A program made the position numbers and the translations under genes. Positions 14,312-22,145 of a DNA stretch of 64,000 nucleotides are shown in pieces. The stretch lies in NCBI RefSeq assembly GCF_006334915.2, contig NZ_VDMA02000009.1, positions 124,001 through 188,000 of the forward strand, written 5' to 3'. Below the pieces are notes generated by a model. It was not told where the DNA came from. It worked only from the letters and a program-made list of their open reading frames with translations, and did no database searches. This DNA is from Microbispora catharanthi. GTDB taxonomy: Bacteria; Actinomycetota; Actinomycetes; Streptosporangiales; Streptosporangiaceae. How positions within the stretch are numbered: position 1 is the first letter of the stretch; each line of letters opens with the position of its first letter.

Positions 14312-15268
14312 ATGCGAATCACCTATCCCGTGCCCGCGCAGACCTCGTCGGTCTTCGTCGTCGTCACGGACCGCACGCCGACCGATCTCTCGTCGATCGT
14401 CCCCTGGCGGATGGGGCCGTCCCACCGGCGCGCCGCCAGGGACGCGCTCGGCACGCCCCGGCTGACGCTGGAGGTGTTCCGGTCGGCGCGGTCCCCATGG
14501 CGGCGGATGGACCTGGACGCCGAGGACCTCAGACGGGTGAGACGGGCCCGTCATCACGTGGTGGTGACGAGCATCGCCCCCGTGGAGGAACAACCCGAGG
14601 CCGCCCAGGTCGCACGGGCGGCCGCGCGCGGGGTCGCGGAGGCCTACCACGGCGGGTTGTACGACCCGCTCACGGGAGCGGCCGTCTACCACTGCGCCGA
14701 GTGCCCGGGGGAGCGGCGTGACTTCCGCCTCGGCGACGACTGGCTGGGCTGGCGGGTCTCGTGCGCCGGCGAGGAACACGCCTGCGGCCTCGGCGCTGCC
14801 GCACCTGTGGGAGCCGATATCGACGGGAGCTGCTCGTGCCTCGTCACGACCTCGCGCGGCCTGCGGCGTTTCGGTCTGCCGGAGATCACGCTGACCGGCC
14901 TCGCCTGCGCCCACAGCCTGTGCGCGGTCACGGTCCTGCGCACCGTGGCCGAGTCGCTGCTCGCGGGCCACCTCGCCTGGCTGTCCACCGGCCTTCTGAC
15001 GCCCTGCCGCGGCGTGGCCCGCCGCCTTCGGGTGGCGGGAATGGACTACGCCGTGCTGTCGGGCGGAGCGGACCTGGAAAGCGGGCCCTCCCACATTCCC
15101 GGTGCCGAGGACGGGTCCCCGCCCGGCACGCCGGACGAGGAGAGCGGGCTCCTGCGCGTACGTCTCACGCCGGCCGCCGCCACCCGCTCCTGTCTCAGGC
15201 TCCGCCTGCCGGGCGGTCACGACGGAAACCCCCACCCCCGTCATTCCCCGGGCCTGTTGGTCGCCTGA
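14312..15268 (+). CDS. Hypothetical cysteine-rich protein
   Basis: 318 residues from ATG 14312 with GAGGAGGAG upstream. No family recognised. It carries at least ten cysteines, several in pairs (YHCAECPG at ~127, SCAGEEHACG, GSCSC, LACAHSLC), which could bind metal or form disulfides, and one hydrophobic helix-like stretch (LTGLACAHSLCAVTVLRTVA, ~197-216). The C-terminal ~60 residues are Pro/Gly-rich and probably disordered. There is no signal peptide. Codon usage matches its neighbours. Confidence 0.6.
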   Translation: MRITYPVPAQTSSVFVVVTDRTPTDLSSIVPWRMGPSHRRAARDALGTPRLTLEVFRSARSPWRRMDLDAEDLRRVRRARHHVVVTSIAPVEEQPEAAQVARAAARGVAEAYHGGLYDPLTGAAVYHCAECPGERRDFRLGDDWLGWRVSCAGEEHACGLGAAAPVGADIDGSCSCLVTTSRGLRRFGLPEITLTGLACAHSLCAVTVLRTVAESLLAGHLAWLSTGLLTPCRGVARRLRVAGMDYAVLSGGADLESGPSHIPGAEDGSPPGTPDEESGLLRVRLTPAAATRSCLRLRLPGGHDGNPHPRHSPGLLVA

Positions 15269-15382
15269 GTCGGCTTCCGGGGCAGAGCGGCAGAATCACC
15301 GGCAAGATCGTGCTGGTCCCCTGAGCAGGTGATCAGGCGGCGCGGCGGGAACGTTCGGGCGGCTGTCGGACGTCTGTGAAGT

Positions 15383-16327
15383 GTGACCCCTTTCGCTGCT
15401 GTCGATGACGAGATCCGGGACGCGCGGGACCGCGCCAGACGCCGGGACCAGCTCACCCGGCAGCGTGCCACTCTCCTGACTCAGATCGAGGAGGTCCGTG
15501 GCATGCTCGCCGATCTGGAGCGGCAGCTCGCCAAGGAGGATCGCGACGTCGCCAAGCTGGAACAGGGCGGCTTCGCCGCCTTCCTGGCGGGTCTGACCGG
15601 GAGCAAGGAGGAGCGCCTGGCGCGGGAACGGGCCGAAGCGGTGGCGGCCCGCCAGCGGGTCACCGGTCAGCGCACCCGCCTGGAGTGGCTCACCGGGGAT
15701 CTGCGAACCACCGACCAGGGCCTCGCGGACCTCGGCGACCCGCATCACGAGCTGGAGGCGCTGCTCGCCCGCAAGGAACGGATGCTGGTCGAGTCGGGCG
15801 ATCCGCGCGGGCGGGAGCTGGCCGACATCGCCGCCCGGCTGTCGAGCGTGAGCGCCGACCTGCGCGAGCACCAGGAGGCGCAGCAGGCCGGGGTCGCCGC
15901 GGGCGAGGCGGTCGGCTATGTCCTGCGGCATCTGGGCAGCGCCCGCGGCGCCTCTACCTGGGACATGTTCAGCAACGGCGGCGGCTTCGCCGACATGGTC
16001 GAGCACGGGCACCTGCGCCAGGCCGACGAGGCGGCCTGGCACGCGCAGGGTGCCCTCGACCGGTTCTCCCGCGAGCTGGCCGACATCGGCGCCGGCGCCG
16101 CGCCCCAGTTGCCGAAGGTGGACACGCGCTGGTTCGCCGACGTCTTCTTCGACAACATCATCACCGACGCCATCAAGCACCAGCGGATCGCCCGTACGGC
16201 GGAGGCGGTGCGTGAGGTCGCCGAGTGGGTCGCGGCGATGGTCAACCAGGTGTCCGCCCGCTGTGGAGAGCTGACCCGTCAGCAGGAGTCCCTCGCCCGG
16301 CGGCGCCAGGAGGTCCTGAGCTCCTGA
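15383..16327 (+). CDS. Conserved coiled-coil protein of unknown function
   Basis: 314 residues, GTG start at 15383. The first ~160 residues are strongly charged with heptad-like coiled coils (LTRQRATLLTQIEEVRGMLADLERQLAKEDRDVAKLEQ; later RQRVTGQRTRLEWLTGDLRTTDQ). The C-terminal part is mixed helical with a recognisable block TRWFADVFFDNIITDAIKHQRI (~246-268) and ends in further coiled coil. There are no membrane segments or signal peptide, so it is presumably cytoplasmic. No enzymatic motif was recognised. Confidence 0.65.
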   Translation: MTPFAAVDDEIRDARDRARRRDQLTRQRATLLTQIEEVRGMLADLERQLAKEDRDVAKLEQGGFAAFLAGLTGSKEERLARERAEAVAARQRVTGQRTRLEWLTGDLRTTDQGLADLGDPHHELEALLARKERMLVESGDPRGRELADIAARLSSVSADLREHQEAQQAGVAAGEAVGYVLRHLGSARGASTWDMFSNGGGFADMVEHGHLRQADEAAWHAQGALDRFSRELADIGAGAAPQLPKVDTRWFADVFFDNIITDAIKHQRIARTAEAVREVAEWVAAMVNQVSARCGELTRQQESLARRRQEVLSS

Positions 16328-16344
16328 CCGGTCCCGCCCGGCTC

Positions 16345-17271
16345 TCACATCGAGTGACCGGCTGATCGGGCGAGGCCGGCGAGCACCGCCAGGGTGCGTT
16401 CCTGTTCGCGCGCGTCACCGTAGGGCGACGCGGCGAACTCGGTGACACCCGCCTCGGCGAGCCGCCGGATCCGGCGGACGACCGCCTGCTCGTCGCCGAC
16501 GATCACGACGTCTTCCGGGCCGTCCACGCCCTCCCGGTCGAGCACGGCCCGATACTCGGGCACCTGGCCCGCCAGCCCGAACTCCCCGGCGATCCGCCGC
16601 CGGACGCCCTCTTCGTCGTCCGTCACGCAGACGATCAGCCCGGCGACGACGCGGGGAGATGGGCGCCCGGCGGAGTGGGCCGCCCGCGTGACCGTCGGGA
16701 CGATGTGGCCGGCCAGGGTGCGGGGGCCGGTCATCCAGGTCACCACCCCGTCCGCGTGCTCGCCCGCCAGGCGCAGCATGGCGGGGCCGAGCGCGGCCAG
16801 CAGCACGGGCGGCGGCGCGGCGCCGGGAACGTTCACCGCGCCCTCCGCTGTGAACGTCTCGCCCCGATGACTCACCTGCTCGCCCCTGAGCAGGGGACGG
16901 AGCACCGACAGGTATTCGCGCATCCGGGCGACGGGCCCCTCGGCGGAAAGGCCGAACATCGTCCGCGTCATCATCGCGATCCCCACGCCGATGCCGAGGG
17001 TGAGCCGGTTCCCCGTCGCCGCCTGGACGCTCAGGGCCTGGCTCGCCAGCACCAGTGGATGACGCGCGGGCACCGGCACGACGGAAGAGCCCAGCGCGAT
17101 GCCCGGCACCTGGGCGCCCGCCATGGCCAGCGCGGTCAGCGCGTCCCATCCGAGCGCCTGGGCCGACCAGGCGGTGGCGAAACCGGCGTCCGCCGCCGCA
17201 CGCACCTGGCCGGCGAATTCCTCCGCCGTCACGGCTCCCCGCACCTCCCCGACGAGAACACCGATCCTCAT
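16345..17271 (-). CDS. LLM-class F420-dependent oxidoreductase
   Basis: 308 residues from ATG 17271 (GAGG at 6 bases). The luciferase-like monooxygenase fold is apparent: MRIGVLVGE first strand, AADAGFATAWSAQALGWDALTALAMAG, GIALGSSVVPVPARHPLVLASQALSVQAATGNRLTLGIGVG, and GEHADGVVTWMTGPRTL. The family reduces or oxidises substrates with deazaflavin F420 in the cytoplasm. It is divergent from a TetR gene followed by a MOSC gene, with two identical operator palindromes between, suggesting one regulated detoxification unit. Substrate unknown. Confidence 0.88.
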   Translation of the reverse strand: MRIGVLVGEVRGAVTAEEFAGQVRAAADAGFATAWSAQALGWDALTALAMAGAQVPGIALGSSVVPVPARHPLVLASQALSVQAATGNRLTLGIGVGIAMMTRTMFGLSAEGPVARMREYLSVLRPLLRGEQVSHRGETFTAEGAVNVPGAAPPPVLLAALGPAMLRLAGEHADGVVTWMTGPRTLAGHIVPTVTRAAHSAGRPSPRVVAGLIVCVTDDEEGVRRRIAGEFGLAGQVPEYRAVLDREGVDGPEDVVIVGDEQAVVRRIRRLAEAGVTEFAASPYGDAREQERTLAVLAGLARSAGHSM

Positions 17272-17297
17272 CGAACACCTCACTTCCACGATCGCAA

Positions 17298-17348
17298 CCG
17301 GAGAACCTCTCCGGCTGAGGCGCGGCTAGAATACGGAGAACCTCTCCG
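17298..17348. promoter_or_regulatory. Two identical TetR operator palindromes
   Basis: CGGAGAACCTCTCCG occurs twice (core of 17298-17314, extended there to CCGGAGAACCTCTCCGG; and 17334-17348), 35 bp apart. A -10-like TAGAAT (17327-17332) sits between them facing the TetR gene. Binding at both sites would shut off both divergent genes. Confidence 0.75.
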
Positions 17349-17368
17349 GATGGCAATGTGAGGGTGAA

Positions 17369-18064
17369 ATGACGACCGAGAGTGCCAGGGCCCGTCGGCG
17401 GCAGGCGAACCAGACGGCGAGCGACGCGGGGTCACCGGCCGCTGGGCCGGCGGGCGACCCGAGCTCACCGGCCGATGCTCCCGGGAGCCGGCGGATGCGG
17501 GCCGACGCGAGGGGCAACCGCGAACGCGTGCTTCGCGCCGCCAGAGCCGCCTTCGCCCAGCACGGAGCCCAGGCGTCGCTCAACAAGATCGCGCAGAGCG
17601 CGGGGGTGGGCCCGGGCACGTTGTATCGCCATTTCCCCACCCTCGGAGCCCTGCTCGTGGCGATCATCGGGGACGACGTGGCGGTGCTCTGCGAAAAGGG
17701 GCGTGACCTGCTCGACCACGCGTCGCCGGCGGAGGCGCTGCGCACCTGGCTGCGGGCCGTGGCCGAGCACGCGACCGCGATGCGGGGCCTGGTGGCCGCC
17801 CGGATGGCCGTACCGCCCGCGCCGGACGCCGACGCGGCGCTCGCGGCGTGCCACGAGCGGATCCGGGCCACCGGGGCCGCCCTGCTCGAACGCGCGCAAC
17901 GAAACGGCGCGGTGCCCGGCGACATCGAGATCGGCGACCTCCTCACGCTGGTCAACGCGATCGCGTGGGTCAGCGAGCAGGCCCCGTGTGACGAATATCT
18001 GCTTGACCGCCTCCTCGCCCTCGTGCGCGGAATGGAGCCATCGCCCCAAGAGGAGGAGACATGA
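17369..18064 (+). CDS. TetR-family transcriptional regulator
   Basis: 231 residues from ATG 17369 (GAGGGTG upstream). After a disordered Ala/Pro-rich N-terminal extension of ~45 residues comes the TetR helix-turn-helix (RERVLRAARAAFAQHGAQASLNKIAQSAGVGPGTLYRHFPTLGALL, ~51-96). The C-terminal domain resembles the SbtR-like TetR C-terminal family (HATAMRGLVAARMA ... VNAIAWVSEQ). The stop overlaps the MOSC start (ATGA), so the two are co-translated. Probable repressor of itself and of the divergent F420 oxidoreductase via the palindromes. Confidence 0.88.
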   Translation: MTTESARARRRQANQTASDAGSPAAGPAGDPSSPADAPGSRRMRADARGNRERVLRAARAAFAQHGAQASLNKIAQSAGVGPGTLYRHFPTLGALLVAIIGDDVAVLCEKGRDLLDHASPAEALRTWLRAVAEHATAMRGLVAARMAVPPAPDADAALAACHERIRATGAALLERAQRNGAVPGDIEIGDLLTLVNAIAWVSEQAPCDEYLLDRLLALVRGMEPSPQEEET

Positions 18065-18603
18065 CGAGCAGAGTGACGGCGGTGAGCCGCAGCGCCACCC
18101 ATACCTTCAGCAAGACTCCGCTGGAGTCGATCCGGCTGCTGGCGGGCCTGGGCGTCGAGGGGGACGCCCATGCCGGGGTGACCGTGAAGCACCGGTCGCG
18201 GGTCGCCCGCGATCCCAGCCGGCCGAACCTGCGCCAGGTGCACCTGGTCCAGGCGGAGCTGCACGACGAACTGCGCGAGGCGGGCTTCGCCGTACGGGAG
18301 GGGGACATGGGGGAGAACGTCACCACCAGGGGTGTCGATCTGCTCGCGTTGCCCACCGGGACCCGGCTGCACCTCGGAGAGGCGGCCGTCGTCGAGGTGA
18401 CCGGCCTGCGCAACCCCTGCGTGCAACTCGACGGTTTCCAGGACGGGCTGATGAAGGCCGTGCTGGACCGGGACGAGGAGGGCAATCTGGTGCGCAAGGC
18501 CGGGGTCATGGGCGTCGTCGTCGCGGGCGGCGAGGTCCGGCCCGGCGACCCCATTCGGGTAGAGCCGCCGGCCGGACCCCACCAGCCTCTTCGGCCGGTA
18601 TGA
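18061..18603 (+). CDS. MOSC-domain protein
   Basis: 180 residues, ATG overlapping the TetR stop codon by 4 bases. MOSC landmarks: GVEGDAHAG (~32-40), VHLVQAELHDEL, REGDMGENVTTRGVDLLALPTGTRLHLGEAAVVEVTGLRNPC with the conserved Cys at ~120, and a C-terminal GGEVRPGDPI. The family, related to the C-terminus of molybdenum cofactor sulfurases, handles sulfur or molybdenum-cofactor-dependent reduction (YiiM/YuaD-like stand-alone type). Its substrate here is unknown; co-regulation with the F420 oxidoreductase suggests detoxification. Confidence 0.85.
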   Translation: MTSRVTAVSRSATHTFSKTPLESIRLLAGLGVEGDAHAGVTVKHRSRVARDPSRPNLRQVHLVQAELHDELREAGFAVREGDMGENVTTRGVDLLALPTGTRLHLGEAAVVEVTGLRNPCVQLDGFQDGLMKAVLDRDEEGNLVRKAGVMGVVVAGGEVRPGDPIRVEPPAGPHQPLRPV

Positions 18604-18606
18604 GCG

Positions 18607-18665
18607 AGGCAGGCGCCTGCCTGCGGTCCTGCGACGCCTGCGCGGTCCTGTGACGCCTGGGCGTC
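18607..18665. terminator. Bidirectional terminator region (MOSC / MerR)
   Basis: A 16-bp perfect palindrome AGGCAGGCGCCTGCCT (18607-18622) and a second hairpin GACGCC-TG-GGCGTC (18652-18665) fill the 69 bp between these convergent genes. Neither has a U-tract. Confidence 0.55.
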
Positions 18666-18672
18666 GTGACGC

Positions 18673-19038
18673 CTACCCGCGGGCCTGTGAGGCCGCGTTG
18701 ATCACCTCGTCGAGGACGTCGCGCGAGTTGACCAGATCCGTGATCATGCGGTCGATGCGGGCCCGCTCGGCGACAAGGTCGGTGACCAGCCGGGGCGTGG
18801 CGACCGCGGAGGGGCCGCCGTCGGCGTCACGCATGCAGGGCAGCAGCTGTGCGATCTTCTTGCTGTGCAGGCCCGCCGCGAACAGTTCCTGGATCCGGAT
18901 GACGCGATCGACCGCCTGCTCGGGATACTCCCGCTGGCCGCCGGGCGTACGCTCGGCCACCAGCAGCCCCTGCTGCTCGTAGTAGCGCAGCGACCGCTCG
19001 CTCACTCCGGTGCGCCGCGCCAGCTCGCCGATCCGCAT
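18673..19038 (-). CDS. MerR-family transcriptional regulator
   Basis: 121 residues from ATG 19038. The N-terminal winged helix-turn-helix is textbook MerR (MRIGELARRTGVSERSLRYYEQQGLL, then TPGGQREYPEQAVDRVIRIQEL), followed by a helix (GLHSKKIAQLLPCM) and the long dimerisation helix (LVAERARIDRMITDLVNSRDVLDEVI). There is a single Cys and no clear metal-binding loop, so an organic or redox signal is more likely. Divergent from the deacetylase gene with a palindrome between, so it probably regulates that gene. Confidence 0.88.
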   Translation of the reverse strand: MRIGELARRTGVSERSLRYYEQQGLLVAERTPGGQREYPEQAVDRVIRIQELFAAGLHSKKIAQLLPCMRDADGGPSAVATPRLVTDLVAERARIDRMITDLVNSRDVLDEVINAASQARG

Positions 19039-19056
19039 CGCATCACCCCCGCGGGC

Positions 19057-19081
19057 TTGAACCTGACATCGATGTTAGATC
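19057..19081 (+). promoter_or_regulatory. Divergent MerR operator / promoter region
   Basis: The perfect palindrome ACATCGATGT (19066-19075) lies between TTGAAC (19057-19062) and TAGATC (19076-19081), a MerR-like arrangement with the operator in the promoter spacer. The hexamer spacing of 13 bp is too short for a standard promoter, so the exact -10 is uncertain. Confidence 0.4.
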
Positions 19082-19094
19082 CTACCGTCGGGGT

Positions 19095-19961
19095 ATGGAG
19101 AACACGCTTTTCGACTACAGCCCGATCACCGAACGCCCCACGATCAGCTGGCCGGGCGGCGCCAGGGTCGCCGTCTATATCGGCCTCAACGTCGAGCACT
19201 TCCTGGTCGACCGCCCGTCCACCAGCATCTGGCCGGGTACGGCCGACCTCGTCCCCGACGCGCTCAACTACGGCTGGCGCGATTATGGGGCCAGGGTCGG
19301 CATCTGGCGGGTCGCCGACATCCTGGACCGGCACGGCATCAGGGCCAGCGTCCTGCTCAACTCCGCCGTCGCCGAGCACTACCCCCAGATCGTCAAGGCC
19401 GGCCTCGACCGCGACTGGGCCTGGCTCCTGCACGGCCGGACCAACTCGATCCTGCACGCCGGCATGTCCCTGGAGGAGGAACGCCGTCTCCTCACGGAGA
19501 TGGCCGACACCGTCGCGGAGGCCACCGGCCGGCGGCCACGCGGCTGGATGGGCCCCGGCCTGACCGAGACCTTCGACACGCCGACGCTGCTCGCCGAGCT
19601 GGGGTTCGGCTACCTGCTGGACTGGACCAATGACGACCAGCCATACCCGTTGAACGTGCCCGGGATGATCAGCGTCCCCTACTCGGTCGAGCTCAACGAC
19701 CTGCTCCTGTTCGACAGGGGTGTCACGGGGCCGGAGTTCGTCCAGATCGTCAGGGACCAGTACGAGCAGTTGCGTGCCGACGCCGAACACAGCGGCAGGG
19801 TCATGGCGCTGGCCCTGCACCCCTTCGTCATCGGGCAGGCGTTCCGGGCCAAGTATCTCGATCAGGCGCTGGCCTATCTCGCCGCGCAGCCCGACGTCTG
19901 GCTCACCACCAGCGACGAGATCGCGGCGCACTACCAGCGCACGATCGGCCGGCCCGTGTGA
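19095..19961 (+). CDS. Polysaccharide deacetylase-family protein (allantoinase-like NodB fold)
   Basis: 288 residues from ATG 19095. It lacks a signal peptide, unlike the secreted deacetylase at 47.6 kb, and is a cytoplasmic member of the NodB-fold group related to PuuE-type allantoinases. Visible: ISWPGGARVAVYIGLNVEHF strand, GARVGIWRVADILDRHGIRASVLLNSAVAEHYPQIV, GWMGPGLTETFDTPTLLAELGFGYLLDWTNDDQPYPL, and LHPFVIGQAFRAKYLDQALAYL. The classical TFDDG is absent, as in this branch. Substrate uncertain (C-N hydrolysis of an amide is likely). Probably controlled by the divergent MerR protein. Confidence 0.78.
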   Translation: MENTLFDYSPITERPTISWPGGARVAVYIGLNVEHFLVDRPSTSIWPGTADLVPDALNYGWRDYGARVGIWRVADILDRHGIRASVLLNSAVAEHYPQIVKAGLDRDWAWLLHGRTNSILHAGMSLEEERRLLTEMADTVAEATGRRPRGWMGPGLTETFDTPTLLAELGFGYLLDWTNDDQPYPLNVPGMISVPYSVELNDLLLFDRGVTGPEFVQIVRDQYEQLRADAEHSGRVMALALHPFVIGQAFRAKYLDQALAYLAAQPDVWLTTSDEIAAHYQRTIGRPV

Positions 19962-20018
19962 GGGCCCGGCCGACGGGGCCGGCCCGACGCCCTCTCGTGG
20001 ACCGGCCTCGGCGCGGCC

Positions 20019-20369
20019 TCAGTGGATGTGGCCCGGCTCGTCGTGGTCGTGGTCGTGGTCGTCCTCGTCCTCCAGGACGCCCTCCGACGGCTCGACGCCG
20101 AGCATCGCCTCCCGCGGCTCGACCTCGGCGACGTGCTCGACCAGGCCCAGCACGTGGTCGGGCTCGATCAGCCACTGCAGGGCCGCCGCGCCCGTTTCGT
20201 CGGAGTTGACCAGCTCGATCTGCTCCTGCCGCTCGGCGTCGTCCAGCTCGGCCTGGGGGTCGCGGATCTCGGCGAGCGCCGCCGCCTGCAGCGCGTCGAC
20301 ATCGAGGACCTCGACCACCAGGTCGACGGTGAGCCGCAGGTAGCGACCGGTGTCCGTTCCATCGCTCAT
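20019..20369 (-). CDS. Small acidic protein with His-Asp metal-binding-like tail
   Basis: 116 residues from ATG 20369. The N-terminal half (YLRLTVDLVVEVLDVDALQAAALAEI) is an alpha/beta segment; the middle is acidic (EHVAEVEPREAMLGVEPSEG), and the end is EDEDDHDHDHDEPGHIH, a repeat resembling metal-binding tails. A TAGGAT box 6 bases before the ATG suggests a leaderless or nearly leaderless mRNA. Family not identified; it precedes ung's 3' end by 24 bp in the opposite sense of reading order (ung lies upstream on the same strand). Confidence 0.6.
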   Translation of the reverse strand: MSDGTDTGRYLRLTVDLVVEVLDVDALQAAALAEIRDPQAELDDAERQEQIELVNSDETGAAALQWLIEPDHVLGLVEHVAEVEPREAMLGVEPSEGVLEDEDDHDHDHDEPGHIH

Positions 20370-20393
20370 GGTGGTGATCCTATCGGCAAGCCG

Positions 20394-21074
20394 TCACGGC
20401 AGTTTCCACTCGACCGGCGCCGCGCCCTGCTGCTCCAGCAGGGCGTTGGCCCGGCTGAACGGACGGGAGCCGAAGAACCCGCTGCGCGCCGACAGCGGGC
20501 TGGGGTGGGCCGACTCGACGCACGGCACGTCCCCCAGCATGGGCCGCAGGTTGCGGGCGTCACGACCCCACAGGATCGCCACGAGCGGCCCGCCCCGCTC
20601 GACCAGCGCCTTGATGGCCTGCTCGGTCACCTCTTCCCAGCCCTTGCCCCGGTGGGAGGCGGGCTTGCCGGGCATCACCGTCAGCACCCTGTTGAGCAGG
20701 AGCACGCCCTGCTCGGTCCACGGGGTGAGGTCGCCGTTCGAGGGCGGCGTGGGGTGGCCGAGGTCGGCCATGTACTCCTTGAAGATGTTGACCAGGCTGC
20801 CCGGAAGCGGCCGTACGTCGGGGGCCACGGAGAAGCTCAGCCCGACCGGGTGTCCGGGGGTGGGGTAGGGATCCTGGCCGACGATCAGCACCCGGACCTC
20901 GCTCAGCGGCTGCTGGAACGCGCGGAGGACGTTGTCCCCCGCCGGGAGATACTGGCGGCCTTCCGCGATCTCCTGCCTGAGGAAGTCGCCCATGGCGGCG
21001 ATCCGCCCGGCCACGGGTGCGAGGGCCTCGGCCCACCCGGCTTCCACGAGTTCGTGCAACGGACGTCCTGACAT
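20394..21074 (-). CDS. ung: Uracil-DNA glycosylase, family 1
   Basis: 226 residues from ATG 21074. It carries all family-1 motifs: the water-activating loop [10 protein letters not shown] (Asp68), [21 protein letters not shown], and HPSPLS (His190) with the following Leu-intercalation region. It removes uracil from DNA to start base-excision repair. A -10-like TAGAGT 8 bases before the ATG and no ribosome site suggest leaderless expression; an in-frame upstream start at 21188 would add an unlikely 38-residue tail. Transcribed together with the downstream acidic-protein gene. Confidence 0.95.
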   Translation of the reverse strand: MSGRPLHELVEAGWAEALAPVAGRIAAMGDFLRQEIAEGRQYLPAGDNVLRAFQQPLSEVRVLIVGQDPYPTPGHPVGLSFSVAPDVRPLPGSLVNIFKEYMADLGHPTPPSNGDLTPWTEQGVLLLNRVLTVMPGKPASHRGKGWEEVTEQAIKALVERGGPLVAILWGRDARNLRPMLGDVPCVESAHPSPLSARSGFFGSRPFSRANALLEQQGAAPVEWKLP

Positions 21075-21257
21075 GTCCGCGCACTCTATCGGCTTTTCGG
21101 CCCCCGTACGGCCCTGCGGCGGAAAGATCGGATGCCCGCTTACCCCCGTGAAGCGGGCATCCGACGCCCTTCCGGCACGGCTTGCCACACACGGGACATT
21201 TCCCGTGTCGACCGCGGTGATGCCGGAGGCCCCGGACGATTCGGGGCCTCCGGCCGG

Positions 21258-22145
21258 TCACTTGACCGAGCCCGCGAGCATGCCCTGCACGAAATACCGC
21301 TGGAAGGCGAAGAACAGCACCAGCGGGATGATGAGCGACAGGAACGCGCCCGGCGCGAGGATGTCCACGTTCGTGCCGAACTGTCGCATCTGGGATTGCA
21401 GTGCCTTCGTCATCGGCTGGTTCTCGGTGTCGGCGAACACCAGCGCGACGAGCAGGTCGTTCCACACCCACAGGAACTGGAAGATGCCGAGCGACGCGAT
21501 CGCGGGCTTGGCCAGCGGGAACACCACGGTGGCGAAGATCCGCCACTCCGGCGCGCCGTCCATCCGCGCCGCCTCGAGCAGCTCGCGCGGAATGCCCACG
21601 AAGAAGTTGCGCAGCAGGAAGATGGCGAACGGCAGGCCGAACGCCACATGGAACAGCACGACCCCGAGAATCGAGCCGAAGATCCCGAGGAATCCGTACA
21701 GCTTGGCGATGGGGATCAGGGCGATCTGCACCGGGACGACCAGCAGGGCGATGACCACGAGGAACACCAGGTCCCTGCCGGGGAACTCGATCCAGGCGAA
21801 CGCGTACCCCGCCATGGCCGCGATGCCGATCACCAGCAGCGTCGCCGGCACCGTGATGAGGACGGTGTTCCAGAACGACGAGCCGAAGCCCGACGCGAGC
21901 AGGTTCGAGTAGTTGTCGAACGTGAGCTGCGCGGGTTTGGTGAACAGCGTCCACCAGCCGGAGGAGTTGTTGTCGGTCTCGCCGCGCAGCGAGACGACGA
22001 GCAGCCCGAGAGTCGGGAGCAGCCAGAAGAGCGCGACCAGGATCATGAAGACCTGGACCAGGCCGCCGCCGAGGCGGTCGACCGCCCGCGTGAACAGGCC
22101 GCGCCGCATCGGCTGCGCGTGCCGTGGTTCGGCCAGGGTCGTCAT
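21258..22145 (-). CDS. ABC sugar transporter permease, MalG type
   Basis: 295 residues, ATG 22145 overlapping the previous gene's stop (ATGA). Six membrane segments and the cytoplasmic EAA loop IPRELLEAARMDGAPEWRIFATVVFPLAKPAI are those of a carbohydrate-uptake (CUT1) inner-membrane subunit; the C-terminus QRYFVQGMLAGSVK is the normal MalG end. Last gene of a four-gene operon with two binding proteins and a MalF-type permease. No ATPase gene is present, so a shared MsiK-like ATPase elsewhere must energise it. Confidence 0.92.
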   Translation of the reverse strand: MTTLAEPRHAQPMRRGLFTRAVDRLGGGLVQVFMILVALFWLLPTLGLLVVSLRGETDNNSSGWWTLFTKPAQLTFDNYSNLLASGFGSSFWNTVLITVPATLLVIGIAAMAGYAFAWIEFPGRDLVFLVVIALLVVPVQIALIPIAKLYGFLGIFGSILGVVLFHVAFGLPFAIFLLRNFFVGIPRELLEAARMDGAPEWRIFATVVFPLAKPAIASLGIFQFLWVWNDLLVALVFADTENQPMTKALQSQMRQFGTNVDILAPGAFLSLIIPLVLFFAFQRYFVQGMLAGSVK

